A stretch of DNA of 64,000 nucleotides from Levilactobacillus lanxiensis (GTDB lineage: Bacteria > Bacillota > Bacilli > Lactobacillales > Lactobacillaceae). The stretch spans positions 207,683 through 271,682 of the forward strand of contig NZ_BOLN01000004.1 in NCBI RefSeq assembly GCF_016861655.1, written 5' to 3'. Numbering within the stretch: the stretch's first letter is position 1; each line of letters opens with the position of its first letter. Under the pieces are notes generated by a model. That model did no database searches and was not told the origin of the DNA. It saw nothing but the letters and a program-made list of their open reading frames with translations. The position numbers and the translations under genes were made by a program. Shown one piece after another: positions 1 to 9,100 of the stretch.

Positions 1-1
1 G

Positions 2-532
2 AAGATGGCTGAATACATGGCTGACCACGTCGGCGAAGAATTTGACGCCGTTGTTAGTTCTGTCATGAAATTCGGGATGTTTGTCGAATTGCCAAACACC
101 ATCGAAGGGTTGATCCACATCAGTCGGATGCAGGATGACTACTACGAATACGTTGAAAAGTATCTGGCCTTAGTTGGGCGCAACACGCGTCGGACTTACC
201 GGATCGGTCAAGAAATTCGGGTTAAGGTTATCCACGTCGACAAGGAACAAAGTGAAATTGACTTCGAATTATTAAACCCAGAAAAAACACCAACTAGTGA
301 TTTATTACCACACCGTGAACACCGCTCTCGTGGGGGCAACTTCCACGGCCGGAGCAACAATGGTGGTCATAGTAATGGGAACAATCATGGTGGTGGTAAC
401 CGCAATGGTGGCAATCACCAGAACGGGAATCAGCGATCATCGAACCAACGTGGCGGGAATAACAGCCAACACCGGAGTAACAACAATGGTGGCGGCCAAC
501 ACCGCAACAATTCACAAGGTGGTCGGCACTAA
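2..532 (+). CDS. rnr: Ribonuclease R, C-terminal part (cut by window start)
   Basis: This is the end of a 3'-5' exoribonuclease of the RNB/RNase R family, which degrades structured RNA and works with tmRNA quality control. What remains is the S1 RNA-binding domain (motifs VMKFGMFVELPN and GLIHISRM, ending near residue 97) and a tail of about 75 residues made almost entirely of Gly, Asn, His, Arg, Gln and Ser. The reading frame is open at the window edge, so the catalytic RNB domain lies upstream. smpB starts 15 bases after the stop, the usual rnr-smpB order in Firmicutes. The tail is odd: most RNase R tails are Lys/Arg-rich, while this one is Asn/Gly/His-rich and locally repetitive. Confidence 0.93.
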   Translation, partial: KMAEYMADHVGEEFDAVVSSVMKFGMFVELPNTIEGLIHISRMQDDYYEYVEKYLALVGRNTRRTYRIGQEIRVKVIHVDKEQSEIDFELLNPEKTPTSDLLPHREHRSRGGNFHGRSNNGGHSNGNNHGGGNRNGGNHQNGNQRSSNQRGGNNSQHRSNNNGGGQHRNNSQGGRH

Positions 533-547
533 GCGAGGTGACTGAAC

Positions 548-1021
548 TTGGCGAAAAAAAAGTCCAAGAAAACACCAGATAACGTTTTAGCTCAAAACCG
601 GAAGGCACGGCATGATTATGCAGTCACGGAAACGGTTGAAGCCGGACTCGTTTTAACGGGGACCGAAATCAAATCGTTGCGTGAACGGCGGGTCAACCTA
701 CAAGATGGGTTCGCCCAGATTCGGAACAACGAAGCGTGGATGATGAACGTGCACATCAGTGAGTACGTTCAGGGAAACCGATTCAACCACGATCCGTTAC
801 GGAACCGGAAACTCCTGTTACACAAGAAGGAAATTCGGCGGTTAGGTCAAGCGACAATGGATAAAGGGGTTACCCTGATTCCGTTGAAGATGTACCTGAA
901 GCATGGATTTGCGAAGGTGCTAATTGGCGTTGCCCATGGGAAACGAGAATATGACAAGCGGCAAACAATCAAACGGCGGGAACAAGACCGAGAGATTGAG
1001 CGGGTCATGAAGCGTTACTAG
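548..1021 (+). CDS. smpB: SsrA-binding protein SmpB
   Basis: SmpB binds tmRNA and brings it to stalled ribosomes for trans-translation. The 157-residue protein has the family length and hallmarks: [10 protein letters not shown] near the N terminus, [13 protein letters not shown], and a basic C-terminal tail ([26 protein letters not shown] region) that enters the decoding centre. The start codon is TTG at 548, chosen because GCGAGGTG (533-540) lies 7 bases upstream and the sequence MAKKKSKK matches known SmpB N termini. It follows rnr by 15 bases and is probably co-transcribed with it; a terminator follows. Confidence 0.96.
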   Translation: MAKKKSKKTPDNVLAQNRKARHDYAVTETVEAGLVLTGTEIKSLRERRVNLQDGFAQIRNNEAWMMNVHISEYVQGNRFNHDPLRNRKLLLHKKEIRRLGQATMDKGVTLIPLKMYLKHGFAKVLIGVAHGKREYDKRQTIKRREQDREIERVMKRY

Positions 1022-1032
1022 TCATTTATAAG

Positions 1033-1071
1033 GGGGACAGCAGAACTTGGTTGGTTCGGCTGTCCCTTTTT
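1033..1071 (+). terminator. Rho-independent terminator after smpB
   Basis: GGGACAGC pairs with GCTGTCCC and is followed by TTTTT. Confidence 0.85.
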
Positions 1072-1111
1072 ACATAAAATTTGGATAGGTTTTTATTGGG
1101 AGGTTAGTTAA

Positions 1112-1855
1112 ATGACAACTGCACCAAAGATTCGGGTCAAGGACCTGCACAAGGCCTTTGGACAAAATGAAGTTTTGAAGGGCATCACGCTGGATGTCCA
1201 ACCCCAGGAAGTTCTCTGCATGATTGGACCCTCGGGTTCCGGGAAGAGTACCTTTCTCCGTTGCCTAAATGGGTTGGAACAAATCACGAGTGGTGAAGTC
1301 TGGGTAGAAGGCCAACGGGTTGGTGACCCGAAAGTCAATCTGAATCAGATTCGTGAGAACATCGGGATGGTATTTCAGCATTTTAACTTGTTTCCGCATT
1401 TGTCCGTGCTCCAGAACGTGACGTTGGGGCCCGTTCAGTTGAAAGGCCTGAGTAAAGCCGCCGCTAAGGAGCGGGCCGAAAAGCTTCTCCAGCAGGTTGG
1501 CCTGGAAGACAAGGCCGAGGCGATGCCCCATTCCCTGTCTGGTGGCCAACAGCAGCGGGTCGCGATTGCGCGAGCACTGGCCATGGAACCCGAAATCATG
1601 TTGTTCGATGAACCCACCTCGGCACTAGACCCCGAAATGGTCGGGGACGTCTTGCAGGTCATGCAGGATCTGGCAGAAGGTGGCATGACCATGGTCGTTG
1701 TGACCCACGAAATGGGCTTCGCCAAAAACGTGGCCGACCGTGTGGCCTTCATGGATGAGGGGATTATCCAAGAGGCAGGGACTCCCACAGAGGTGTTTGA
1801 CCATCCGCAGAATCCGCGGACACAGGAATTCTTAAATAAGGTGCTTAACGTTTAG
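1112..1855 (+). CDS. Polar amino-acid ABC transporter ATP-binding protein (GlnQ-like)
   Basis: This is the ATPase of a PAAT-type ABC importer for polar amino acids. The 247 residues carry Walker A (GPSGSGKST), a Q-loop ([14 protein letters not shown]), the signature LSGGQQQR, Walker B ([14 protein letters not shown]) and the switch histidine in [15 protein letters not shown] (1098-1103) sets the ATG at 1112. The gene stands alone between two terminators, with no permease or solute-binding gene beside it, so its partners must be elsewhere or missing. Substrate cannot be told from sequence; glutamine, glutamate or arginine are typical. Confidence 0.9.
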   Translation: MTTAPKIRVKDLHKAFGQNEVLKGITLDVQPQEVLCMIGPSGSGKSTFLRCLNGLEQITSGEVWVEGQRVGDPKVNLNQIRENIGMVFQHFNLFPHLSVLQNVTLGPVQLKGLSKAAAKERAEKLLQQVGLEDKAEAMPHSLSGGQQQRVAIARALAMEPEIMLFDEPTSALDPEMVGDVLQVMQDLAEGGMTMVVVTHEMGFAKNVADRVAFMDEGIIQEAGTPTEVFDHPQNPRTQEFLNKVLNV

Positions 1856-1857
1856 AC

Positions 1858-1897
1858 AAAAAATCCGTTCTGGTTAATTCCGGAACGGATTTTTTTG
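1858..1897 (+). terminator. Rho-independent terminator after the GlnQ-like gene
   Basis: AAATCCGTTC and GGAACGGATTT form the stem around GGTTAATT, followed by a run of T. Confidence 0.9.
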
Positions 1898-1982
1898 TGA
1901 CTTCGACAGCTGACAAAACTAACGTGAATGCTGATGTAGTCCTATTTATCACAAATATTTTAAGACTAAAAAAAGTTGTGAA

Positions 1983-1996
1983 TGATAACGGTTTCA
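1983..1996 (+). promoter_or_regulatory. Candidate cre (CcpA-binding) site upstream of surface-protein gene
   Basis: TGATAACGGTTTCA matches the catabolite-responsive element pattern TGNNANCGNNNNCA with a central CG. It lies about 215 bases upstream of the next ATG in an AT-rich leader containing TATTAT-type -10 candidates. CcpA control is an inference from the match alone. Confidence 0.45.
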
Positions 1997-2211
1997 TTAG
2001 TTTCTATTATGTGCTATTATATTGCTGGTAAATATATTCACTAATGCATATGGTTTGAATTGAAATTAAAACAGGGGTTACTAATTTAAGGCTGTACTTG
2101 GCAATGTAGCGACGCATTTTAATCATTGCTTTTTTGACGGGCGATTCATGGCCAGAGGGACTTTTGAGCTAAAAGTAAAACGATAAACGGACCTTGAGGA
2201 GGGGAAGACTT

Positions 2212-4011
2212 ATGAAGTTACAAGCGACAATTTTATTAGCAGGATTGACCTTAGGAATGGCCCAACCCGTCAGTACGGTTGTTTTGCCGCAGACAGTACC
2301 GGTTGTGACTGCACGGGCCGCGACGACAAAGGATGACATTCAGTATGAAGGCGACTATGGCGTTCACTGGACGTTATCCACTAGTGGGGTTCTCCATTTA
2401 GGTGCTGGCACGCTAGCCGATGAACCGATGCCACCGGCGAGTGGAACGGGATCGAGTGATGGGCAGTTTGCCAAACAGATTGCGTTAAAACAGGGGCTTA
2501 CGACGCCCAGTGATGCCGAGCTCACGGCCGCTGGGAGTCTAGTGACCAAGGTTGTGCTGGACGGGCCGATTAAGACCTCCGCCAACGCCGCCAACCTATT
2601 TGCACAGTTGCCCAATGTGACCAACTATGAGAATTTGAATTTACTCGATACGTCTGCGGCCACCTCCATGAAGGGGATGTTCCTGCAGATGAATGGCAAC
2701 AAAGCGTTGACCTCGCTGGACGTTTCTCACTTTAACACGAAAAATGTGACGACCATGTGGGGGATGTTCTATGGCCTCAAAGGAATCAGTGAACTGGACC
2801 TGTCGAATTTTGATACCGGACAGGTGACGGCCGCGACGTCCATGTTTTTTGGCGATTCTAGTTTGCAAGCCATTAACCTGGCCAATGCCACTTTTACTAA
2901 TTTGAAGAGTGCCGACTACATGTTCTCAGGGTCTGATCTACGGACAATTCGCTTGGATTCCTTTGCGCCACCGGCAACATTTTCGGGGTACAGCATGTTT
3001 GCCAACAAGACCACGATTGGGCAAGTGACATTTGGTCCGAAGACCCATTTCGCCGGGGATCCGAAGTTGAATGATGCCCAGACGGTTCCGGATGAATTTA
3101 CGGGATTGTGGCAAGCCGTGGGCAAGGGGACGATTCAAAATCCCCTCGGCGATGAGTTCGCTCATGGTAAAGACATTACCGATCTGTATAACGGGACGGA
3201 CAATCCGAGTGGTGTCGTCACCTACGTGTGGCAGCCGGTCAATCGGGTGATCGAACCGACGACCCCACCCGTGGTCACGCCACCTACCGTTACGCCACCC
3301 GCTGTCACGCAGAGCCAGCCGGTGACCGTTCGTTACCTGGATGAAAAGGGCAATCAACTGGCCAATAATCAGGTGTTGACTGGCGACATTGGGGAAATCT
3401 ATCAAGCCAACCAGCTGAACTTTGCCGGATACAAGCTGAACCGGACAGAGGGCCAGGTCAGCGGCACGTTTAGTGATCAGGCCCAGACGGTGACCTTCCA
3501 CTATGCACGCAACCTGATGTCTGGTGGGGATGCCGCCACGGTGGCGCCAATCGCCAGCGTCGTTTACGCGACGAAGAAGATTGGGTTGTATCAGACCAAG
3601 AACTTCTCCAAGAAGACGGTCAAACACTGGTACAGCAAGCAGAAACGGGCCAACCGGCCAATGTTTGTGGTGACCGGCACGGCCGACTCCAAGCAGGGCA
3701 ATCTGCGCTACAAGGTCAAGGATGTGAATCATAAATCCAAGACAGCCGGGAAGACCGGGTATATCACGGCGAAACCAAGTTATGTGACGGGCGTGTACTA
3801 TGCGACCAAGCAAGCCAAGGTCAAAGTGATTGCGAAGAACGGTGTCAATGCCTACCAGCAAAAATCACTAAAAACGAAGCGCGTGCACTATAAAAAGGGC
3901 CAGCAACTAAAGGTCAAAAAGATTATTGCGTACCATAAGACGACGCGGTTCCAATTGACTAATGGCAAGTATGTGACGGCCAACAAGAAACTTGTGTTAG
4001 CCGTGAAATAG
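2212..4011 (+). CDS. Secreted BspA/DUF285 surface protein with MucBP and DUF5776 domains
   Basis: This is a predicted exported adhesion-type protein of 599 residues. A signal peptide (about 1-35, ending near ARAA) is followed by BspA-like leucine-rich DUF285 repeats (about 120-270; units such as LTSLDVSHFNTKNVTTMWGM), a Pro/Thr/Val linker (about 345-370), one MucBP module (about 370-435, VTVRYLDEKGNQLANN) and a C-terminal DUF5776-type module (about 520-599, ending KYVTANKKLV). There is no LPXTG motif or C-terminal membrane helix, so attachment is probably through the basic C-terminal module. The ATG at 2212 is preferred over TTG 2194 because GAGGAGGGG (2196-2204) is the ribosome binding site. 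MucBP domains suggest mucus or glycan binding; the ligand is unknown. Confidence 0.85.
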   Translation: MKLQATILLAGLTLGMAQPVSTVVLPQTVPVVTARAATTKDDIQYEGDYGVHWTLSTSGVLHLGAGTLADEPMPPASGTGSSDGQFAKQIALKQGLTTPSDAELTAAGSLVTKVVLDGPIKTSANAANLFAQLPNVTNYENLNLLDTSAATSMKGMFLQMNGNKALTSLDVSHFNTKNVTTMWGMFYGLKGISELDLSNFDTGQVTAATSMFFGDSSLQAINLANATFTNLKSADYMFSGSDLRTIRLDSFAPPATFSGYSMFANKTTIGQVTFGPKTHFAGDPKLNDAQTVPDEFTGLWQAVGKGTIQNPLGDEFAHGKDITDLYNGTDNPSGVVTYVWQPVNRVIEPTTPPVVTPPTVTPPAVTQSQPVTVRYLDEKGNQLANNQVLTGDIGEIYQANQLNFAGYKLNRTEGQVSGTFSDQAQTVTFHYARNLMSGGDAATVAPIASVVYATKKIGLYQTKNFSKKTVKHWYSKQKRANRPMFVVTGTADSKQGNLRYKVKDVNHKSKTAGKTGYITAKPSYVTGVYYATKQAKVKVIAKNGVNAYQQKSLKTKRVHYKKGQQLKVKKIIAYHKTTRFQLTNGKYVTANKKLVLAVK

Positions 4012-4012
4012 C

Positions 4013-4056
4013 AAAATCGGTATCAACCATGGAAACTGGCTGATACCGATTTTTTA
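4013..4056. terminator. Terminator between convergent genes
   Basis: AAATCGGTATCA pairs with TGATACCGATTT and is followed by T-runs on the plus strand. It may also serve the minus-strand gene, whose stop lies at its edge. Confidence 0.8.
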
Positions 4057-4599
4057 TTTTTTGGTAAATTGCGCAATGTCGCCAGCAGCCGGGGCCCAAG
4101 CGTGGTTTCGCAGGGGAGCCAACGCCTTATGTTGATGCTTAGCCCAGCGGTCGAGAATCGCGGCCAGACAGATGACCAGAGCTTCATGGTCGGGCTGATC
4201 TACGGCTAGCGTCGTGGTGCCCCCGCCGGATTGACTGACCTGGTCAATCGTGGCAATCAGCTCACGCCCGTGGGTGATCTTGAAATGGCCACTGTTGATA
4301 TTGCCCATGATGATCCAATTGAGTCCGCGGACAAACAGGACTTCACGGATCACGCCAAAGGTCTTGCTGACGCGACCGACCGTTTGCCGGTGATAGACCA
4401 GACGGAATTTTGGCAGTAGGCCCAGTGATTCCTGTTTGACCTCGGCTTCCAGTGCGCCGGCAATCGTGTAGACCGACAGCACGTCCGCTCTGAGCCCCCA
4501 TTTACCCACGAGCAAATAGCTGGATTGATTATTCGTATCGCGAATGACCGTCGTCGCCTTGGCGGACAGCGCGGCCTGATTGAGATACAGTGTACGCAT
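4054..4599 (-). CDS. LURP-one-related (tubby/scramblase-like fold) protein
   Basis: A 181-residue cytoplasmic protein resembling the LURP-one-related/YxjI family: it opens MRTLYLNQAALSAKATTVIRD and contains short strand motifs such as KTFGVIREVLFVRGLNWII and GHFKITHGRELIATI. Family members share a tubby-like beta barrel of unknown bacterial function. The start at 4599 is set by GGAGGAGCCCC just upstream; a longer frame to 4656 lacks a good site. It is convergent with the BspA-like gene and divergent from ung. The family call rests on overall pattern only. Confidence 0.6.
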   Translation of the reverse strand: MRTLYLNQAALSAKATTVIRDTNNQSSYLLVGKWGLRADVLSVYTIAGALEAEVKQESLGLLPKFRLVYHRQTVGRVSKTFGVIREVLFVRGLNWIIMGNINSGHFKITHGRELIATIDQVSQSGGGTTTLAVDQPDHEALVICLAAILDRWAKHQHKALAPLRNHAWAPAAGDIAQFTKK

Positions 4600-4721
4600 G
4601 GGGCTCCTCCTTTGCATCGTTCTCGACTTTGTTAAACCCATTCTAACATGTTTCACCAGAAGCTGTTCGATAATATCATTTAGCCGGCCGTTATGATAGA
4701 ATAAAAGGCGAGGTGTTGGGA

Positions 4722-5435
4722 ATGAAACCGTTTATTCATAATGACTGGTGGCCGGTACTTGAGCCCGAATTTGAGCAGACCTATTATCAGGAACTGCGCA
4801 AATTCTTGGTTGAAGAGTATCAGCATTACCGTATCGATCCGGACATGTATCATATTTTTACCGCGTTCGATTGGACGCCGTTTAGCCAGGTCAAGGTGGT
4901 TATTTTGGGACAAGACCCGTACCACAATCCTGGTCAGGCGCATGGCTGTAGCTTCTCCGTTCGGCCGGGCACACCGATTCCACCGTCGTTGAAAAACATT
5001 TACAAAGAACTCGAGAGTGACTTGGGCATCAAGCCGGTTAACCATGGCTATTTGGAAAAATGGGCCAAGCAAGGTGTCCTGTTACTCAACTCCGTTCTGA
5101 CCGTACGTGATGGCAAGGCTTTTTCCCATCAAGGGCACGGTTGGGAACGGTTAACGGACGCTGCGATTGCAAAATTGTCGGAACGACCCGAACCCGTGGT
5201 CTTTATCCTATGGGGCAGTGCCGCGCGGTCTAAAATCAGTTTGATCGACACGCAAACCAACATTGTGTTGCAAGCACCGCATCCCAGTCCGCTATCCGCT
5301 TACCGGGGGTTCTTTGGCTCCAAGCCATTTTCCAAGACCAACATCGCATTGACATCATTAGGGGAGACGCCCATCGACTGGCAACTACCAGAACACGTTA
5401 CCGAAGATGAGCCGTCCCACCCAGCATCCAACTAA
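4722..5435 (+). CDS. ung: Uracil-DNA glycosylase
   Basis: Ung removes uracil from DNA at the start of base-excision repair. The 237 residues contain the water-activating motif [13 protein letters not shown], the motif LLNSVLTV, and the minor-groove loop [13 protein letters not shown]. The start is ATG 4722 ([13 protein letters not shown]), with GGCGAGGTG just upstream; GTG 4713 falls inside that ribosome binding site. pta follows 53 bases later on the same strand, a common ung-pta order in lactobacilli. Confidence 0.97.
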   Translation: MKPFIHNDWWPVLEPEFEQTYYQELRKFLVEEYQHYRIDPDMYHIFTAFDWTPFSQVKVVILGQDPYHNPGQAHGCSFSVRPGTPIPPSLKNIYKELESDLGIKPVNHGYLEKWAKQGVLLLNSVLTVRDGKAFSHQGHGWERLTDAAIAKLSERPEPVVFILWGSAARSKISLIDTQTNIVLQAPHPSPLSAYRGFFGSKPFSKTNIALTSLGETPIDWQLPEHVTEDEPSHPASN

Positions 5436-5488
5436 GCATAGACAGAGAGAGAATTGATTCGTGGGATATTTTATGGAGGTCATTATCT

Positions 5489-6463
5489 ATGGAACTTTTT
5501 GATAGTCTCAAGCAAAAGATTAATGGACAAAACAAAACCATTGTTTTCCCTGAAGGGGAAGATGCTCGGGTCTTAGGTGCCGCTAGCCGATTAGCCGCTG
5601 ATGGCCTGATCAAGTCCGTCGTTTTAGGCAAGCAAAGTGACGTTGAAGCCACTGCCAAGGACAACAACATTGACTTGAGCCAAGTCACGTTGTTGGACCC
5701 AGCTGCCATTCCAGCCGACCAACACAAGGACATGTTAGATGCCTTGGTTGCGCGTCGGAAGGGCAAGAACACGCCTGAACAAGCTGCTGAAATGTTAAAG
5801 GACCCGAACTACATCGGGACCATGATGGTCTACATGGGCCAAGCTGACGGGATGGTTTCTGGTGCCGTGCACGCGACTGGCGACACGGTTCGTCCTGCCT
5901 TACAAATTATTAAAACTAAGGAAGGCGTCCGCCGTATCAGTGGGGCCTTCATCATGCAAAAGGGTGACGAACGCTACGTCTTCGCCGACTGTGCTATCAA
6001 CATCGAATTGGATGCTGCCGGCATGGCTGAAGTCGCCGTTGAAAGTGCCCACACCGCCAAGGTCTTTGACATCGACCCTAAGGTTGCCTTGCTGAGCTTC
6101 TCCACTAAGGGCTCCGCTAAGGGCGAAATGGTCACCAAGGTCCAAGAAGCCACGAAGATTGCCCATGAAACGGCCCCAGATTTGGCCGTTGATGGTGAAT
6201 TACAATTTGACGCGTCCTTCGTCCCAAGTGTTGCCGCCCAAAAGGCGCCAGACTCCAAGGTTGCCGGTCACGCCAACGTCTTTGTCTTCCCAGAATTACA
6301 ATCCGGGAACATTGGCTACAAGATTGCCCAACGCTTCGGTGGCTTTGAAGCCATTGGGCCCATCCTGCAAGGCCTGAACAAGCCTGTTTCTGACTTGTCT
6401 CGTGGTTGCAACGAAGAGGATGTTTACAAGGTTGCCATCATCACCGCAGCCCAATCACTTTAA
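5489..6463 (+). CDS. pta: Phosphate acetyltransferase
   Basis: Pta interconverts acetyl-CoA and acetyl phosphate, linking acetate metabolism with ATP formation and phosphate signalling. The 324-residue length is typical of the short Firmicute enzyme. Motifs include FPEGEDARVLGAASRL, DGMVSGAVHATGDTVRPAL and the C-terminal ANVFVFPELQSGNIGYKI. TGGAGG at 5474-5479 precedes ATG 5489. Codon use is strongly biased, as in a highly expressed gene. A strong terminator follows. Confidence 0.97.
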   Translation: MELFDSLKQKINGQNKTIVFPEGEDARVLGAASRLAADGLIKSVVLGKQSDVEATAKDNNIDLSQVTLLDPAAIPADQHKDMLDALVARRKGKNTPEQAAEMLKDPNYIGTMMVYMGQADGMVSGAVHATGDTVRPALQIIKTKEGVRRISGAFIMQKGDERYVFADCAINIELDAAGMAEVAVESAHTAKVFDIDPKVALLSFSTKGSAKGEMVTKVQEATKIAHETAPDLAVDGELQFDASFVPSVAAQKAPDSKVAGHANVFVFPELQSGNIGYKIAQRFGGFEAIGPILQGLNKPVSDLSRGCNEEDVYKVAIITAAQSL

Positions 6464-6505
6464 ACTTTTCATTTCTTGGACGCAAATGAATCGTGTTAAA
6501 TAACG

Positions 6506-6548
6506 ATACCCGGATTGCTATTTGCTAGCAGTCCGGGTATTATTTATT
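6506..6548 (+). terminator. Rho-independent terminator after pta
   Basis: ATACCCGGATTGCTA and TAGCAGTCCGGGTAT form a long stem, followed by an interrupted T tract. Confidence 0.85.
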
Positions 6549-6632
6549 CTGGTGAGTTATGAGCGGTCCGGGAACGGGCCCGACCATGGCTAAAGGATGA
6601 GAAATCAGTTTTGAAAAAAGGGGAATGGCAGT

Positions 6633-7106
6633 ATGTTTGAAACGACCGTAACGAGTCCCGACCAGACAATGGCCTGGGGTCAAGCCTTAGCGCCGAGTCT
6701 ACAACCGCGCGATGTGATTTTACTGGACGGTGATTTGGGTGCCGGCAAGACCACCTTTACCAAGGGATTGGCGCTCGGCTTAGGCATTAAGCGCAACGTT
6801 AAGAGTCCCACGTTTACCATTATTCGCGAGTATCAGAGTGGCCGCATCCCCCTGTATCACATGGATGTGTACCGCTTGGAAGATGGTAGCGGGGATGAGC
6901 TAGGCTTGGATGAATACTTCAACGGGGATGGCGTGAACGTGGTCGAGTGGTCCCAGTTCATTGAAGATGAGTTACCCGCCCAGTACCTGCGTATCGTGTT
7001 CAAACGCGACGATGAAGCCGGTGAAAGCCAGCGGACGTTGCGGTTTGAGCCCGTGGGTGCCCGCTTCGAAAAAATCGTGCAGCAGTTGGAGGACAGTCAA
7101 AAATGA
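6633..7106 (+). CDS. tsaE: tRNA t6A37 biosynthesis ATPase TsaE
   Basis: TsaE is the P-loop ATPase that drives the TsaBDE complex making N6-threonylcarbamoyladenosine at position 37 of ANN-decoding tRNAs. The 157 residues contain Walker A GDLGAGKTTFTKG, the switch segment SPTFTIIREY and the VYRLED motif. An AAAAGGGG site precedes ATG 6633. It overlaps the next acetyltransferase gene by 4 bases (ATGA), so the two are translationally coupled, as tsaE often is with a GNAT gene. Confidence 0.95.
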   Translation: MFETTVTSPDQTMAWGQALAPSLQPRDVILLDGDLGAGKTTFTKGLALGLGIKRNVKSPTFTIIREYQSGRIPLYHMDVYRLEDGSGDELGLDEYFNGDGVNVVEWSQFIEDELPAQYLRIVFKRDDEAGESQRTLRFEPVGARFEKIVQQLEDSQK

Positions 7107-7618
7107 GTGAAGAAGTCGCCATTCGTTTGCCAGAACCAGCCGACGCTGAAAATTTATTAGCGTTGTTAGACCGGCTCCAACAGGAGAGTGATACGTTCAG
7201 CTTGGCCGACGCCGACGATCCCGTCAGCGCCGCGCAGGAAGCCGACCAGCTCAATCAAATCGCGGGCAGTCCGCGCCACTTATTGTTGGTTGCCAGCCTG
7301 GGCAAAACGCTGCTGGGCGTCTGCTCAATCGCGCCGACACCCCAGGGCAACGTCGGGGAACTCGGCATTGCCGTTGAGAAAAAATACTGGCACATGGGTA
7401 TCGGCACGGCTTTGGTCGATGAAGCCCTGTATTGGGCGCAAACGGCCAGTGAATTGCAGGCAGTCGGTCTGATGGTTCAGACCCGCAACGTTGCCGCCAT
7501 GAAGCTGTATCAGAAATTAGGCTTTACCCGAACGGCCACGCCGCCGACCAAGGTCACGGATGATGATGGCGAACGGGTGACCGCGGTTGAGATGGTTTAT
7601 CAACTGGCTGCCGATTAG
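7103..7618 (+). CDS. GNAT-family N-acetyltransferase
   Basis: A 171-residue GCN5-related acetyltransferase. The acetyl-CoA site is seen as VEKKYWHMGIGTALVDEAL, followed by the family's VRNVAAMKLYQKLGF-type segment (here TRNVAAMKLYQKLGF). It starts in the ATGA overlap with tsaE. The context resembles rimI-like genes, but the N terminus is longer than classical RimI, so the substrate is left open. Confidence 0.85.
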   Translation: MSEEVAIRLPEPADAENLLALLDRLQQESDTFSLADADDPVSAAQEADQLNQIAGSPRHLLLVASLGKTLLGVCSIAPTPQGNVGELGIAVEKKYWHMGIGTALVDEALYWAQTASELQAVGLMVQTRNVAAMKLYQKLGFTRTATPPTKVTDDDGERVTAVEMVYQLAAD

Positions 7619-7668
7619 AGCGTGCGTCAGAAGGCGGTTATCAGCCATAGAAAATCAAGACAACAAGC

Positions 7669-7698
7669 GCGTCTGGGAGTTGTCCCGGACGCTTTTTT
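7669..7698 (+). terminator. Rho-independent terminator after the acetyltransferase
   Basis: GCGTCTGGG and CCCGGACGC close the loop AGTTGT, followed by TTTTTT. Confidence 0.9.
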
Positions 7699-7797
7699 CA
7701 TCGCCAAATTTAGACGAGTGGGGACGGACCACCGCTTTCTTTGTCTCCGTGAAAGCGGTATCCTTGAAGCAGGACAACACTTTGAGGAGGTTGCAGG

Positions 7798-8814
7798 ATG
7801 TATCAGGCAAATGAACAGCGTTACGATAAAATGACTTATAATCGGGTCGGCGACAGTGGCTTAAAGCTCTCCGCCATCGGTCTGGGACTGTGGAACAACT
7901 TTGGTAGCGTGGATGATTACGCCACGCAAAAGGCCATCGTCCACCAAGCGTTTGACTTAGGGATTACTTACTTTGATCTGGCTAACAATTACGGCCCGGA
8001 ACCGGGTAGCGCGGAAACGAACTTTGGCCACATGTTGGCGACGGATTTGAAACCGTACCGGGATGAACTGGTGATTGCCAGCAAGGCGGGGTACGTGATG
8101 TGGCCCGGTCCTTATGGCAACTGGGGCTCACGCAAGAGCATCATCGCCAGCGCCGACCAGAGTTTGCGGCGGACCGGCCTAGATTACTTTGACATTTTCT
8201 ACAGTCACCGGGCGGACCCCCAGACCAATCCGACCGAAACGGCGTTGGCCCTGAATCAACTGGTACGTGAGGGCAAGGCCCTGTACGTGGGGCTATCCAA
8301 CTATAGTGGCGCGCAGATCAAGGTCATGGCCGGTATTTTCAGCGAGTTACATACGCCATTTATCATCGATCAGCCGCGTTACAACCTCTTGAACCGGCAA
8401 ATCGAAGACGACGTTTTGCCAGAACTAACAGTTGAGAAGAAGGGCGCGGTCTCCTTCAGTTCGCTATGTCAGGGACTATTAACGAATAAATATCTGCACG
8501 GCATTCCCAGCGATTCCCGCGCCAAGAAGGCCACGATTCCGTTCCTGCATCCCGCCCAGGTTGAACAGACCTTGGGAACGATTAAAGCCCTGAACGCCGT
8601 TGCCGCCAATCGCAATCAGAGTCTGGCACAGATGGCCCTGGCCTGGAACTTGCGGCAACCCGCCATTGCCAGTGTTCTGATTGGTGCCAGCCGGCCGGAG
8701 CAAGTCGTCGACAACGTGGCGGCGTTGGATAACTTGGCCTTTAGCCCCGCAGAGCTTGACCAGATTGAAACCATTTTAGCCGCCCAATCGCCAATTGATT
8801 GGGACGCCAAGTAA
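7798..8814 (+). CDS. Aldo/keto reductase (YghZ/GprA-like)
   Basis: An NAD(P)H-dependent reductase of the aldo/keto reductase superfamily (338 residues). The catalytic tetrad can be placed: Asp and Tyr in TYFDLANNYG, Lys in VIASKAGY, His in DIFYSHRADP. The form resembles L-glyceraldehyde-3-phosphate reductases (YghZ), including GYVMWPGPYGNWGSRK. GAGGAGG (7781-7787) supports ATG 7798. Flanked by terminators, so monocistronic. The physiological substrate is unknown. Confidence 0.88.
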   Translation: MYQANEQRYDKMTYNRVGDSGLKLSAIGLGLWNNFGSVDDYATQKAIVHQAFDLGITYFDLANNYGPEPGSAETNFGHMLATDLKPYRDELVIASKAGYVMWPGPYGNWGSRKSIIASADQSLRRTGLDYFDIFYSHRADPQTNPTETALALNQLVREGKALYVGLSNYSGAQIKVMAGIFSELHTPFIIDQPRYNLLNRQIEDDVLPELTVEKKGAVSFSSLCQGLLTNKYLHGIPSDSRAKKATIPFLHPAQVEQTLGTIKALNAVAANRNQSLAQMALAWNLRQPAIASVLIGASRPEQVVDNVAALDNLAFSPAELDQIETILAAQSPIDWDAK

Positions 8815-8818
8815 ATAA

Positions 8819-8860
8819 AATCGGACTAAACATTTACAGAAATGTTTAGTCCGATTTTTT
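8819..8860 (+). terminator. Rho-independent terminator after the aldo/keto reductase
   Basis: AATCGGACTAAACATTT and AAATGTTTAGTCCGATT form a perfect stem followed by T residues; it can also act on the convergent minus-strand transcript. Confidence 0.93.
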
Positions 8861-8882
8861 GTGTTCGTTCGTTAGTTGATGA

Positions 8883-9086
8883 TCATTCATCGACATACTT
8901 TAGAATATCCCCGGGCTGACACTCGAGCACGTGACAGATTTTACTCAGGGTACTAAAGCGAATGGCCTTGGCCTTGCCAGTCTTCAGGATTGAGAGGTTG
9001 GCTGGCGTGATGCCAATGGCCTTGGCCAGTTCTTGGCTGCTGATGTTGCGTTCCGCCATGACCACATTCAAAGTTAATTTCACCAC
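8883..9086 (-). CDS. Small Cro/CI-type (YozG-like) HTH regulator
   Basis: A 67-residue protein that is almost entirely one helix-turn-helix domain (RNISSQELAKAIGITPANLS, then ILKTGKAKAIRFSTL and LECQPGDILKYV). This compact form is the usual partner of DUF2975 membrane proteins. The start is GTG at 9086, the first of two adjacent GTG codons; AGGAGG (9098-9103) overlaps the stop of the upstream DUF2975 gene, so translation is likely coupled. Probably regulates its own two-gene operon; targets unknown. Confidence 0.85.
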   Translation of the reverse strand: MVKLTLNVVMAERNISSQELAKAIGITPANLSILKTGKAKAIRFSTLSKICHVLECQPGDILKYVDE

Positions 9087-9100
9087 AATAAGTAGACCTC

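Noticed and set aside
2938..3861. Minus-strand frame of 307 codons antisense to the BspA-like gene
   Set aside because: Fully overlaps a gene with clear domains and signal peptide; no ribosome site and no recognisable protein features.
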